Assembly: GCA_020746875.1 (NCBI GenBank)
Contig: JAGTJL010000018.1
Coordinates: 310,001 to 374,000 of the forward strand
Direction: 5' to 3'
Length of the DNA: 64,000 bases
DNA from: Rhexocercosporidium sp. MPI-PUGE-AT-0058
Lineage: Eukaryota > Ascomycota > Leotiomycetes > Helotiales
Shown: piece after piece, positions 46,795 through 58,900 of the stretch
How the letters are laid out: the number at the start of each line of letters is the position of its first letter
Numbering within the stretch: the stretch's first letter is position 1
Translations under genes and position numbers: made by a program
The notes under the pieces: model-generated
The model's input: the letters and a program-made list of their open reading frames with translations, nothing else
Told to the model about the DNA's origin: nothing
Database searches by the model: none

Positions 46795-49700
46795 ATGACT
46801 ACCGGGCTAGATGAAGTCGCTGAGGGACGCTCAACCGGAGGGATCTCACTGTCAATGGTCCCTATACTTGAATCCGGAGTCAATTGGGTCGATTTTGAGC
46901 GTCGGATTGAGGAATACTTGGTTATGTCAGGCCTTGGCATTACTATGAACCCTGAGTGGAAGCCTCCAAAACTCACTCAGGACGCTACAGAGGCTGTTGA
47001 AGCTATCCCAGCAACTAACAGGAGAGCGGCAGTACCTACTGTACCCGCTAGCCCAGCCTTCATCTAATCCGACTTAGCGTACACCTCTCGACTCGCTATA
47101 ACCTCGTAGGGGGAGAAGCAGTCCCATGGTTGTATAGCTATCCGGAGCCGTTGCGGGTACAGCCCGTATAACGCGGTTAAGGACCTAAAGACCGTCTACG
47201 AGATGATCGCGGCCTTACGGAAGTTTACTAAGACGTCTAGTACCGGCGCATTAATCGATCTCACTTCTCGATTTTACGCTAAGAACCTCTCGGATTGCAA
47301 GGATGTTACAGACTTCTCTAGTACCCTCTCTCAAGTCAATAACGAGCTTAAGGACCTTCACCCAGAAGCAGCATTTACCGAAGTTCAGTTGGTTTTACGG
47401 TTCGGTAAACGCAAGCCCAAAGGCGACGACTCCGGTGTGACAAAGAAGGCCAAGACTAGCAATAGTATCAGTGAAAAAGACTCTACAGCAATCGCAGCAG
47501 TCATGTGTTTAGCACTAGATAGTGAGACTCAATCGGTTCAAGACACGGCACTTCCGGCATTTGATACACCAACTGAGGACACTTGGGTAGTCGACACAGG
47601 TTGTACCAACCACGCCACAGGCTCCATGAGGTACTTTACCAACTTCTCCGCCGGCTCGTACAGTACCTGTGGCGGAATCGGCGACTCCAAGATCAATTTC
47701 GAAGGCAAAGGCACCTGTTCAATCCTTGTCCGATCAAAAGGCAAGACCGTGATCTTACAGTTAACGGACGTCAAATTTTGCCCGGCCCTTGGCAACTTTA
47801 ACCTCATCTCAGTGTCTCAGCTCTTCAAGAAGACTACGCCGAAACTCACTAAAGATTCTATTAGTTGGACGGTTGGGGGTTACACGATCAATTCTACCGC
47901 TAAAAATGGCTGATGGCTCTTGGATGTCGCCATTGGCAAAACCACTAAATCGTGACTCATTATATTACCCCCTTCGGTTACTGCATCTCTCTTTAGTTCA
48001 CTTAAAGGCACTTTAACGGCAAAACAGTAAGCATTCGGTCAATCTCTTGATGTTGCTCTTCCGGCCTATTCTGTGGATTTCAATTTGGTTATTTGGCATA
48101 TTCGCATAGGGCATTTAGGGCAGCAGAATATTAAACGACTCCTTAAACTCTGCACCGGAATCAACCTGAAAGATAAGCCTCCGGACGATATTATATGCCT
48201 GTGCGAAGCCTGCGTACACTATCGATTCACAAAATTACCGCATAAGGCACCGATTCGGCCTGGGCGATACTTTATGGACTTAGTCCACTCCGATATCATA
48301 GGTCCTCTTAGAGTTAAGGGTTACGACGGTACACGCTACATCACCACCTTCTAGTGCGATCAAACGAAAGCAGCCGCAGCATACTTGATGAAATCTAAAG
48401 GCGATCTTACGGATTGCTTTATACACTTTAAGGGCTATTACGAACGGCCTGGAATCAAGATTCGACGGCTCCGAGACGACAACGGCGGTGAATATATTTC
48501 CGGAAGGCTCCAAGCATATCTTAAAGATCAAGGTATCTTCTGGAAGCCTACTATCGCCGGAAACCCCGAGATGAACGGTGCCGCTGAGCGCTTGGGCCGG
48601 ACCCTCCGGACGAAAGTAGTCGTTATGTTACGGTACACCGGAATCCCACTAAAATACTGGCCTGAAGGAGTCAAGTGTGCCACCTATCTCTACATGTGTA
48701 GTCCTCACTCAGCAATCGGCAAGACACCTTTTGAAGCACTCCACCAAGTCAAGCCTGACCTCTGGCACATCCGAACGTTTAGTTCCACGGTGTTTAACGC
48801 GAATACTAAAGGTGTACCGAAGCTAGGGGAGAAAGCTGAAGAGGGAGTGCTTGTTGGTTTTAAGGGTGATCATATTGTTAGGATTCTAACGCCGCACGAT
48901 AAGATTATCCGTGGAACTAACGTCCACATCGTCGAGAAGTTGATGTTTGGAAATTTGCCGGAAGAGTCGGACGAAGAGCTATGGGATGATGTCTTAGAGG
49001 TAGTTAAGGTCAAGCCAACCGCCCAAACGATCCCCATCTCGACAATATTGCCAAATCAGCTAATAGGCCTTAAGAGGAGCCGGGACGAGATCGATGAGGA
49101 GTACTCCAGCCCAAGAACTCGTACCACAGCTCAGTTACCCTCACCACCAGTCAACCAGCCAATAAATCCTCCTCGTTCGGTTACTCCACCGATAAATTCT
49201 CCGCAAATGGCAACTCCTAAGCAACCCCCCGGTAGATTCACTGATCGAACGACTATTTCACCGTCGATACTATCTCCAACGCCAGTCCCTTACAGGTACG
49301 CTGGCCGGGGGAACACCAGTCTAAAAGCAACTGGAATCAGCCAAACGGCCACATCCTTCAGGTCTCGGAGGACTATACGGGCAGTAACCCCTATACAAGA
49401 ACCCCCGACACCACCAGCAGACGACTTGTATAATGCCAGTCCTGAGCGCCCAAGAACTCCACGGGAGCCTACCGAATAAGACTACGACTCTAACACGATC
49501 GTTGTACGAGTCAATCATTTGGACCTCCGGGAGCCTACGGACTTCTCGTCACCAGAACCGTCCTCTCTCCCTGAAACACCAGTTTTACCGCCAAATCACC
49601 CGTACCTCCGGGTAGAATCACCAAACGATATCGCCCTAGCATGCCTATCGAGGCAGTTAGTGTGCCCCCCGGACCATGTCCCCCTCCTAGCACTTCTAGC

Positions 49701-51258
49701 CAAGTCTAACCCCTGTGAACCATTCGAGCCAAAGACTTTACGGGAGGCCATGGATTGCCCTCAGTAGCCTCAGTAGAAGAAAGCCATGGAAGAATAGTAT
49801 GGATCTCTAATAGAGAACGACACTTTGACGGTTATAAAGGCACCAGCAAACCGAATATCCCTAAACGGTAAATAGGTCTTTAGGCTCAAACGGACCGGTA
49901 ATGGCGAGATTAAACGATACAAAGTTCGCTAGGTAGTCCGCGGATTTCAGCAGAAGGAAGGGCCGGACTTTCATGAAACCTTTGCTTCAGTAGTTAAGCC
50001 AATGAGTTACAAGGCTATCGTCGCCCTAGCGGCAGCCCTTGATTAGGAGATCGAGCAAATGGACATCAAGAAAGCGTTCTTATACGGCCACGTTGAGGAA
50101 GAAATTTACATCACCTTACTCACTGGAATCGATGGAGTCTCCGGTACTTGCAAGCTCAATAAGGCCCTGTACGGCCTAAAGCAATCCCCCCGAGTTTGGT
50201 ACAACACACTGGCAACATTCCTCGGAGAATTAAGCTTTAAGTCTCTGGATGCCGATAATAGTATATTCTGTCGGGACGGGATTATCATCGCTATCTACGT
50301 TGACGATCTTTTGATCGTGGGAGAGTCAAAATCAGAGATTAATACGGTCAAAGAGCGTCTCAGCAAGTGTTTCCAGATGACCAACCTTAAGGCTTGCCAC
50401 TACTACCTTAGAATGCAAGTTATCCGGAACAGGCCCGCAAGAACGCTAAAGCTCTCTCAATCAGAGTACTTCAAACGTGTGATTGACGAATTTGCTATGC
50501 TTGATGCTAAACATGTCCTGACACCTATGGAAACTAGCGCTCGGCTACAGAAAGCAGATGACGGCTATCAAGCTAGTATTACTCTCCAGAAACGCTATCA
50601 ATCGGCCGTAGAGTCGTTGATGTACGCTATGCTAGGGACCCGTCCAGGTATCGCCTTTGCTGTCTCAGTTATTAGCTGGTACGCCTCAAATTCGACAGAG
50701 GCATATATGAAGGCTGTCAAACGCATTTTCAGTTACCTCGCGGGAACGATCGATCTTGGCCTTGAATTCAGCGGTTCTATTAGTCCCTTATAAGGCTACA
50801 CCGACTCCGATTGGGCCGGTGATATCGACACTCGACGGTCCACAGCAGGTTACGTCTTTAATATCGGCAGTGCGGCTATCTCTTGGTCTTCTAAACGGCA
50901 AGCCACCGTCTTTTTATCGACCTGTGAAGCCGAATATAAGGGTCAAACTCAGGCTACTAAAGAGGCTATTTGGTTCTAAGAGTTCCTTCGGTATGTACAC
51001 CCTGACCTCGACTTTACCTCCCGTGCCACTGTAATTTACGGTGATAACCAGGGAGCGATAGCGATGGCAAAGAACCCTCAATTTCACGCTCGTTCGAAGC
51101 ACATTGAGATTCAGTATTACTTCGTTCGTGAGAAGGTAGCCGAAAGCAAGGTTGATATGAAATTTGTACTTACCGACAGGCAGGTAGCCGATGGATTAAC
51201 AAAGGCGCTGTGCCGAGACAAGTTTGTGGCCTTTCGGACGGCTATTAGGGTTAAATAG
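46795..51258 (+). pseudogene. Copia gag-pol polyprotein with in-frame stops
   Basis: A single frame of 1487 codons with about fifteen internal stops but no frameshift. Gag starts MTTGLDEVAEGRSTGG. Protease has TWVVDTGCTNHATG at 47580. Integrase has the zinc-binding WHIRIGHLGQQN then CEACVHYRF (48090-48230), then DLVHSDIIGPL, DDNGGEYIS and GNPEMNGAAERLGRTLR, with the D, D and E catalytic set. Reverse transcriptase has QMDIKKAFLYG at 50059 and YVDDLLIVG at about 50300. RNase H has [10 protein letters not shown] and STCEAEYKG. The order protease-integrase-RT-RNase H is diagnostic for copia. No gag zinc knuckle is present, because LVLRF jumps to GKRKPKGDD at about 47403, which suggests a deletion. 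Many stops fall where Trp or Gln is expected. Confidence 0.93.
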
Positions 51259-51486
51259 GGGTTATCAAGCTCTGAAGGGGAGTTTTCTAGTGGGCGGATT
51301 AGTGCTTGATCAGGTAGTTAGGTACGCTGTCTCCGGGGTCGTTCTTCTCTAGGTTTACTTACGGGGTTTTTACTAGGGTTTACCGAAGGCTACCGTCTTG
51401 AGTACGCGATACTGTGGGAGCTTGTATTATCTGTTTCTGTGGGAGCTATCGTACGGTCTTGTAAGAGTGCTACGATCGAGTGGGAG

Positions 51487-51586
51487 TGTTGAGATATCAA
51501 CCGTGCACTCTCTCTAGTAGTATATAATCAGGCCTGCGGCCCTCTATAGACAGTAACGAATTCAATATGCTTCATACCTTCCAACA
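51487..51586 (+). repeat. 3' LTR of the copia element
   Basis: Exactly 100 bp, TGTTGAGATATC to CTTCCAACA, preceded by GAGTGGGAG. Confidence 0.95.
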
Positions 51587-51591
51587 CTCGA

Positions 51592-54031
51592 CTTGCAAGA
51601 GAAAAATACTATAGTTTAGCTGTGCTGCCGATCGTCCTGTTAGAGCGTCAAAAGCCGCTATATACCCCTTGCTCTATCATGACTATCGACCTGTCCCCAG
51701 AATTCAGGGCCGTGGCCTATTAAGATCAAATATAGCTCCAAGGTTTAAAGATACAGAGCACAAGAAAACCTGCCTGCCGGATTTATCTGGACCGTTGGGA
51801 CAAAGGTGGGAGGTACACAAAATGCCAAGCATCTTAATAAGCGAGAAAGAATTTATCACCCTTGTCGGGCCGTCTTCAATATTGAGAAGGATGAGGCTAG
51901 ATTTGTCATTTAGGCGATAACAGCTACGGAAAGCAATGGCTGACGCTATTCAAACCATATGATTGTGGCCTCTCATCCAATCCTGCCTAACCGCTCTCGT
52001 TTTGACATTTCTCTGCTATCTCCCCCAGCTTTAACGCTCTCAGATGTCGACTTTGCGACTCCCCTACGGATGGGCCAGTGATTTCACGGAAGGAGACGAT
52101 GGAGACTGTTTCTCCCACGAATAGATCAACGGATGATCGGTCAACGAATTGGAGACATATCTGATATCTCGTGCGTATAAAATTCAAATTGAATTAAAAG
52201 TTTCATGAGAAGTCTTGAAGGTGACCGCCTACTAATCTTGAAACTTCTGTTCACTCTTCCCACCCCTGCCCCCAGGTCCTCGCCATCCTTCACCCCTTGA
52301 TCGTTGGATTCAGTGTCATCCCATATTGTACTCCTTCACTCATACATCAATGTCCCAAGTCCTGGCTGTTCTTTATTCCCTGATTCTGGCTGATGGCTCC
52401 ATTTTGACTCTGGGTGCACTTCATCTTCCGTGGAGATATTGTTGAGACCCACGCGCCGGATGGTTTGACAGAGCATCAAATTCAGATGCATGTTGCCTTT
52501 AATCCACATCCAATCTTCCCAATTGAAAGCCTCTAAGTGTCTTCCTTGCCGCTGCAGCGAATAGCATATCCAATTTCAACGTTCTTGACCTAAACTCCCA
52601 GAGCTGAAGATCTTGAAGCTGCAGTACTATTTCCAGTCTCCAGTTTCTGGTAAGTAAAAAGCCTCCAACATTTATATATGCTCAAGGACTTGACATGACT
52701 TGTTGGCATGACAAATCTTCCATCTCCCATGTGTGCTTGCAAAGGAAATGGCTGATCGTTGACCGCTGCAACTTCCGCGGAGTGGAATCTCCTTGTCATT
52801 TGTGAAAATATGTAAGCGTCGAGTTGTAAAACCGAGAACTGAAGCCAAAAGTCGTCATGCCCCTTGAAGCCTTCGCGATAGAGAGCTCTGGTAGCCTACA
52901 TTCCAGCTCAGCCCTCATGCCATCTTCGTCCTCATTGTTTGGACCCCACAGATCCCGGCCTGTTGGGGCTTATTCTCGCATTCAACTCTTCGTCATCGCT
53001 CTCAGCGCTTCCGTGAATGGTCTTCGTTGCCAGGTTTCGTCTGCAGATTTCGGAGCTGTTGGTAGAAGCTGGCAGAAGACGGTGAGTCAATGACTGATCT
53101 CTTTGGCTGGTTCAGCTTGCAGATCTTACCTGTCATTATAACCTCCTCCATCCTCCTGGCCTAAGAGACGGTAAGTTTCTCCCGATCACTGCAGCATTCA
53201 GTCCGTTGTGGTTTCCAGATCCTCGAATGGAGAGCGAAGAAGTCGGAGTTGGAGCTTGCATTGTATCCAAGTCAGGTTCGTCCGCATTTGCTGCTGAATA
53301 GGTTGATGACAGAAGCGTCACCCTTTGATGCTCTTCTCCCCATAGATTCAAGAAGTGGAAGTCCTTCTTGTGACTCGTCTTCCTCAACTTCGAAGTGCCC
53401 TGAAGCCCTGAACCCCTAGGTGGCGTGGGGGCTGGAGGCCCCCAATGCCACGCAACCCATAAAAATTTCAAACCACTTTGACAAGCGTTTAATCCAACAT
53501 CGATTCTCACTATTCAGGCCCATCATTCTCAAACTGCTTGTTTTTACCTCCGATTCCCTGTTCCAAGTCTGTCTCGGGCAGCACACATCGTCTCAGGTCT
53601 CTCCCTTCACCTTAAAACTCTACCGGATGTTACTCGGGTCCTGCTTCACAGCAACTAATGACCGCGCGCCCCCTATAACTGATGCCCTTTTGTGCTCCAG
53701 AGGTAAGCCTGAATTTCTTTTTCTATCACCCAATTTTCCAGATTTCTTTAGCTTCCCCTCTCAGCAGCAAGAATTATGCTTAATCGAGATTGACTTCGAA
53801 TATCTTTTGCCACTTATGACCTCCAGTATTCCTACGCAGGCCTAAGCGACTAGGCCAGTCTTGCGCGCTTCTAATGATGTACAACGATGTTATTACCGCG
53901 AGGCTGCCGCCCAACCAAGTGCGCCAACCTCAAACCGACATGAAGACTTCACTCCTCGCATCTATGCCACCTCGACGGCTCAACCACTACCGAGAACCCT
54001 CCTCTTTACGATCCTCGAATCTAATCGAATA
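51592..54031. other. Intergenic, GC-balanced
   Basis: No gene recognised in 2.4 kb. Short frames at 51669-51920, 52590-52799, 53136-53510 and 53420-53845 have no motifs or family features. The last part would be the promoter of the HET relic. Confidence 0.45.
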
Positions 54032-54225
54032 ATGCGTCTGCTACAGTTCAACAATGATGGCGATTTTAGCCTAACCGAGTTCTTCGAAGACGATATATCC
54101 AAGTATGCTATACTTTCACACAGATGGGAAGCGGGGGAGGTCATTTTCAAAGATCTGGCAGACGGCACGAGTAAAGGCAAGGCTGGCTAAGTTACGGCAA
54201 GATATAGTTCTGCGGAGAATAAGCG
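54032..54225 (+). pseudogene. HET-domain gene fragment (N-terminus only)
   Basis: From ATG 54032 the frame reads MRLLQFNNDGDFSLTEFFED, then YAILSHRWEAGEVIFKDLAD and KGKAG before a stop at about 54190. MRLL..., then KYAILSHRW, is the standard start of the large HET/HET-E-like class in ascomycetes. Past the stop, a shifted frame continues SYGKI-stop-FCGE-stop-AR, where the family has a YxKIxFCGEQAR motif. Both stops would be Gln codons. AT-rich repeat sequence begins at about 54230 and nothing further of the gene is present. It is a fragment cut off by transposon sequence. Confidence 0.75.
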
Positions 54226-54941
54226 AGGTGTAATGAGTTAAAATACTTTTAGGTTAATATATGCTGCATTGATAAAGTATAAGTAAATGGATTTTATAAT
54301 AGGCATGACTTTATAATTTATGGCTATAAGTACTTATTAATTAATCGCATTTATTTTATTAAAAATAGAATCCTTTTTACATTTCTTACAAGAATCTTAA
54401 AATTTTATTACTTAAAATTATTCGGTATTACCTCCGCGGCGTCTAATGAAAAGTTTATTATTATTTATTATTAACTTTATACTGGTTATATAAGGACTTA
54501 AATAGCTTTCGTTGCTGCCGTTGCCGGGGTTCCTCTTATTATATTATTCAAATTAAGGTTATATATAAAATTAAAGTTATATATAAAATTAAAGTAATAT
54601 TTTTATATCGCTTGACCGGCAAAACCGGCATCGACTCCGTAAAACACTTTAAGTAAATCTTTATTATAAAAAGTATTTATAATAAGTATCCCGTGGTCGT
54701 ATATATTTAAATATAATTAAGATAGCGCCGAACGTATTATATTTATTAAATTTAAGGCAACTCGCCGTATAAAAGTAAAGGTTGTATTGCTAAATATTAT
54801 TATTAAACGCTTAAACTAAAGATATTAATTGTTTAAATCGCTAGTTCTAAACGAAGAGCTTGCGGCTAGGTTATTAAAATAGGAATTAACAAGGTCTTAT
54901 ACTAATTATAGTAATACACTTTAGAAATATATTAAAGAGAG
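54226..54941. other. AT-rich flank of gypsy element B
   Basis: Degraded sequence. The plus strand has a short run, FKSLVLNEELAARLLK, just before the insertion point, and a protein-like stretch resumes after the element at about 61715. The gypsy element may therefore have landed in an older repeat that I cannot name. Confidence 0.4.
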
Positions 54942-55196
54942 TGTTACGGCTGGCTAAAGGTTAATACGGTGCAAGAGATAGCTTTATATTTAGACCTAAA
55001 GTTACGCTTAAAATCAAAAAGAAAAGACAAGGAGAAAAGGAGAGCTCTCTATAAGAGGGAGCTCTAGTATAAATACACAACGGGTCCCCCTAGCCTTTCC
55101 CGATTAGGCCTAGCGCTATAGTTGCCATGCTAAGGTAATGCTACGAGCGATGCCGAGCTCGCTCGGTTAGAATATAAGGCTCAGGGAATCGTAATA
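54942..55196 (-). repeat. 3' LTR of gypsy element B
   Basis: 255 bp. Its outer end (TGTTACGGCTGGCTAAAGG) is well preserved and its inner end mildly mutated. Confidence 0.92.
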
Positions 55197-55959
55197 TTAC
55201 CTCCTCCTCCCGAAAAATTACGTCTTCGCAGTTACAGTCATAATAATATTATCCTTTAAGTCGTTATAGTCGTCGATACCGGCGTTGTATGCCTTTAGCT
55301 ACTTAGGTAATATTAATAAAAGACCTTTGGCGTTAAAATGCTTTAAGTGAAAACGTTTAACCGTATAAGGTATTATTATAACGTTAGAGCACGGGTATTA
55401 CTTTAAGTCCTCGTCGGCGCCTAGTTATTTAATACGGTATAAAAGCTTGTTTCGTATTACTTTTAAGCCTAATATAACTTTAATTTCTTATTTATCTTAA
55501 TCTAGTAAGAGTTGGATTAGCGCCGGCGTTTATTTTGTTTGTCTTAATAAGGAGTTATTAAGGTATTTTCGTAGCGAATAAGTATGAAATACGGGGTATA
55601 TAATTTAATCTATTAATAGCTTTATTTTTTAATTCTTTCCTTCTTTTAAGAGTACTTTAATTAAGCCGTATTATTTATCGAAGAGTTTCTTTAAAGGACG
55701 GTCGATATTCTAGTTCCGAGTGTCGACTAATACTATTAACTTCTTAATCGATAGCACGTCGATTACGATTAGTTAAACGTTTTATTTTCTCTTATTAAGC
55801 TTTTAGCGACGATTATATAACTTTTATAATTTCTTTTATACGTGAGGCGACTTATAAAGCTTTTTTACGGTTAAGCTTTTTTATTACCGTACTTAATAGT
55901 TCTAGGTTTATTAAGTCTTAAGAAGTCTTTAGCTTTACGCCGTTAAGTAGCTAGAAAAG

Positions 55960-58900
55960 CGTGAGGTTATTAAGAGACTCGTAAGATAAGGTAAGTTACG
56001 TAATATTTATAATAAGTAAGAGGTTATTTTAATTATTTTAATAATAATAATAAAAAAGGCGGAGTCGTTATTTAATATATTAGTTTATTATTTTAGTTTA
56101 ACCGTCAATATTAAGGTTATATGCCGTCGTTAGTTTAACTTTAGTGCCGAGTATATAGTAGTACTCTTTTTAAAAAGAAGAGATAAATTATAGATTTTAG
56201 TTTAAAATAATAAATTTTAATATATCGAAATAATAAGTTTAATAAATAAAGAAAAGAATAGCTATACTTTTGGCGGTAATTATATCGTTATAAGGTATTA
56301 AAACCGGTTTTTTAAATAAGCGGTTAATAATAATTATAACGAAGTTATAACCGCTTTTATTTAATAATAATTTTATAAAATCTATTATAAGGTATTAGTA
56401 CGGCCGAGCAGGAATAAATAAAGAATATAAGAAATTAAGTGTTTTATTTCTTTTAGTCTTTTATTTAAAGTAATTATAATTCGCTATATAATAGGCTACG
56501 TTAATAAAAAGGCTATTTTAATAATATTTACGGCTTAATATAACCTTTATCTTTTTAATTCCGGCATAAATAATTAAGGGTTACGAGTGTATATAACGTA
56601 ATAATAACGTACGAAGCTCCGGCGGTTCTATAAGTACTTTTAAGCGGCTTTAAAAAAGAAGCTTATTATTCGATAGCTCGTAGTCTAAGTCGTTTTCGCG
56701 GGCTCTTTATTAAAGAAGCTTTAATAAAAGAAACTCTTTATTAGTCGTAAGCATCTAATCGATTACGTCGTATTTAACGGTGTCGTATGTAATTATAGAG
56801 TTAAGATTTAATTCTTCCGTGGTAAGTGCTTCCGGGTCGATTAGCACGTGATTTTATTCCCGAGCTTGCTTTGCCTCTTAATTTACTTCTTAGTCTACCT
56901 TTTAGTCTGCCTCTTAGTCTGCCTCTTAGTTTACCTTTTGGTTTACCTTTTAGTCTGCCTCTTAGTCTATTTCTTAGTTTATTTCTACGGGAGCTAAAGA
57001 GGCAGTTAAAGTAGCGGCTATACGACTATTTTATATATACCGCCTTATGATTTCTAGTTAAGTATTTTGCGCCGTTATTAAACGAAGAGTAGTTTTGTAA
57101 AAAAGAAGTATATTTAAATACTTTAATTAAGCGGCCTCGGTTAAGGGACGTTTTTTTCTTAAAAGTATTTTATTTATTAATTTAATTATTCGTTTAAAAA
57201 ACTACGCTTAATATATTTCTCGATTAGGTAGTCGCGACGGCTTAAAGGAATCGACGGCTATTAGCTAAAGGTTAGCGGTAATTAAAGGGTTAATTTTGTC
57301 GTTTATAATAAGTTGCTGACTACGAATAGCTCGCTTACAAGCTTTTATTACCGTAAGATCTTAATTTCTTTAAGAGAAAGTATTAATAAAAGTATTTATA
57401 ATCTCGGTATAATATATAATCGTAAAATAAAATTCCACGAAGAACTCGGCCTAAGGTACTTACTTAACCGTAAAATCCTTAATAATTATAAAATATTTTA
57501 AAGCTTAGTAATTTATATATACGTAAATATTCTTTTAAGTACTTAATAATTCCGGGCAATATTACTTAAACGACTAAAAGATTACTAATATTTTTTTATT
57601 ATAAATTAAGTAATTAAGCTCGAGATCCGCTATAATTTTAAAAAAATAATTTATAAAATAAAAAATATTATTTTCTTAAAGTTAAAATAATACGCTAATA
57701 ACGACTCTATTAAAAAAGTCGGTCTTTAGCCGCGTTTATTTTATTAAGTCATAATAGTAAAAGACTAGTGCAAATTAAAGGGCTTTTCGGAGAGTTTCTT
57801 ACGCATTTTTATAAGCGTTATTAAAGTTAAAAGGCACGTTCTTTTAGGTAAGTATTATAAGAGGTCGAGCGATGCGATTATAATCTTTAATAAACTAATA
57901 ATAAAAATTATAAAAATTAAAATAACTTTATACGTTACATATATTGCCGGCGTATTTCTAATTTTTAATTACGTTAACTTTTTTTAAGTTTACTTTTATA
58001 TTATCGACGCTAATAATAAAACTTAAGAACTTCGTCTTTTATATATTAAACTCGGACTTTTTAATATTAACTTAAAGTTTATGCGCTTATAATATTATTA
58101 TTACTTTTTTAATATAAACCTCGTGCTCCTCGGGAATTAATAAATATATAAGAATATCGTTTATATAAGCTATATAAAAGTCGTCTAAGTATTTTATTAA
58201 GATATTATTAATAAACCGTTAAAAAATCGCCGGGCTATTCGTAAAGCTAAAGGGAAGGACTTTATACTTATACGTGTTATATTTAATGCGGAAGGTCGTA
58301 TAGTTTTCGCTTTTAAGAGACATATAAATACGGTAAAAGGCTTACTAAATATTAAGCTTTATAAAGACCTTTGCCTTATAAATACGAGCTATTATCTTAT
58401 TAATTAAGGGGATCGAGTACGAGTTCTTCTTAAATAAGGCATTTAGCTTCCGGTAGTCGACGTATAATTAAAGACTATTATCGGCTTTCTTAGCGAAGAA
58501 GATAAGAGTCGTATATAATATATTAAAAGATTTAATAAAACTTTTATATAAGTTATTAATAATATATTGCTTAGTTTTTAATAGCTATTCTTTAATTATA
58601 CGCTAAAGAAGTTTAAAAAATAAGTCGTTTTCTTTAATAAACTCGATTTAATAGTTTACGCCTTAGTAATACGCGGGTAACTCGTCGAAAGCTCGCCGGA
58701 AGAAAAGAGAAGTATATTTTTAATATTTTATTAAAAGCTTCTTATTTATTAACTTATCGTCTTATATATATTTAACCTTTAAAGCTTCTTTTAAGATTAA
58801 GTCTTTATTTATTAATGCGAGCTTAATACTTAATTAATTTAAGGCCTCTTATCAGCGGCGAGTTAGCTCTTAATCGATTTTATATACCGATATTATAAAA

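Larger units (their letters stand above)
45182..51586 (+). mobile_element. Full-length copia-type LTR retrotransposon
   Basis: A 6405-bp element with 100-bp LTRs (45182-45281 and 51487-51586) and a perfect target duplication CTCGA (45177-45181 and 51587-51591). The LTRs, TGTT...CAACA, differ at five sites, all transitions. A primer-binding site follows the 5' LTR directly, and a purine stretch (GAGTGGGAG) precedes the 3' LTR. Two open regions are seen: an upstream frame (45363-46748) and a gag-pol frame (46795-51258). GC content is near that of genes, so this copy is much younger or less mutated than the gypsy elements. Confidence 0.95.

Noticed and set aside
53136..53845. Frames of 124 (minus) and 141 (plus) codons
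   Set aside because: Overlap on opposite strands, no motif; they lie in the probable promoter of the HET relic.
56826..57014. Plus-strand frame rich in Leu-Pro-Leu-Ser repeats
   Set aside because: Shadow of the 12-bp tandem repeat whose coding reading is on the minus strand in gypsy B pol.
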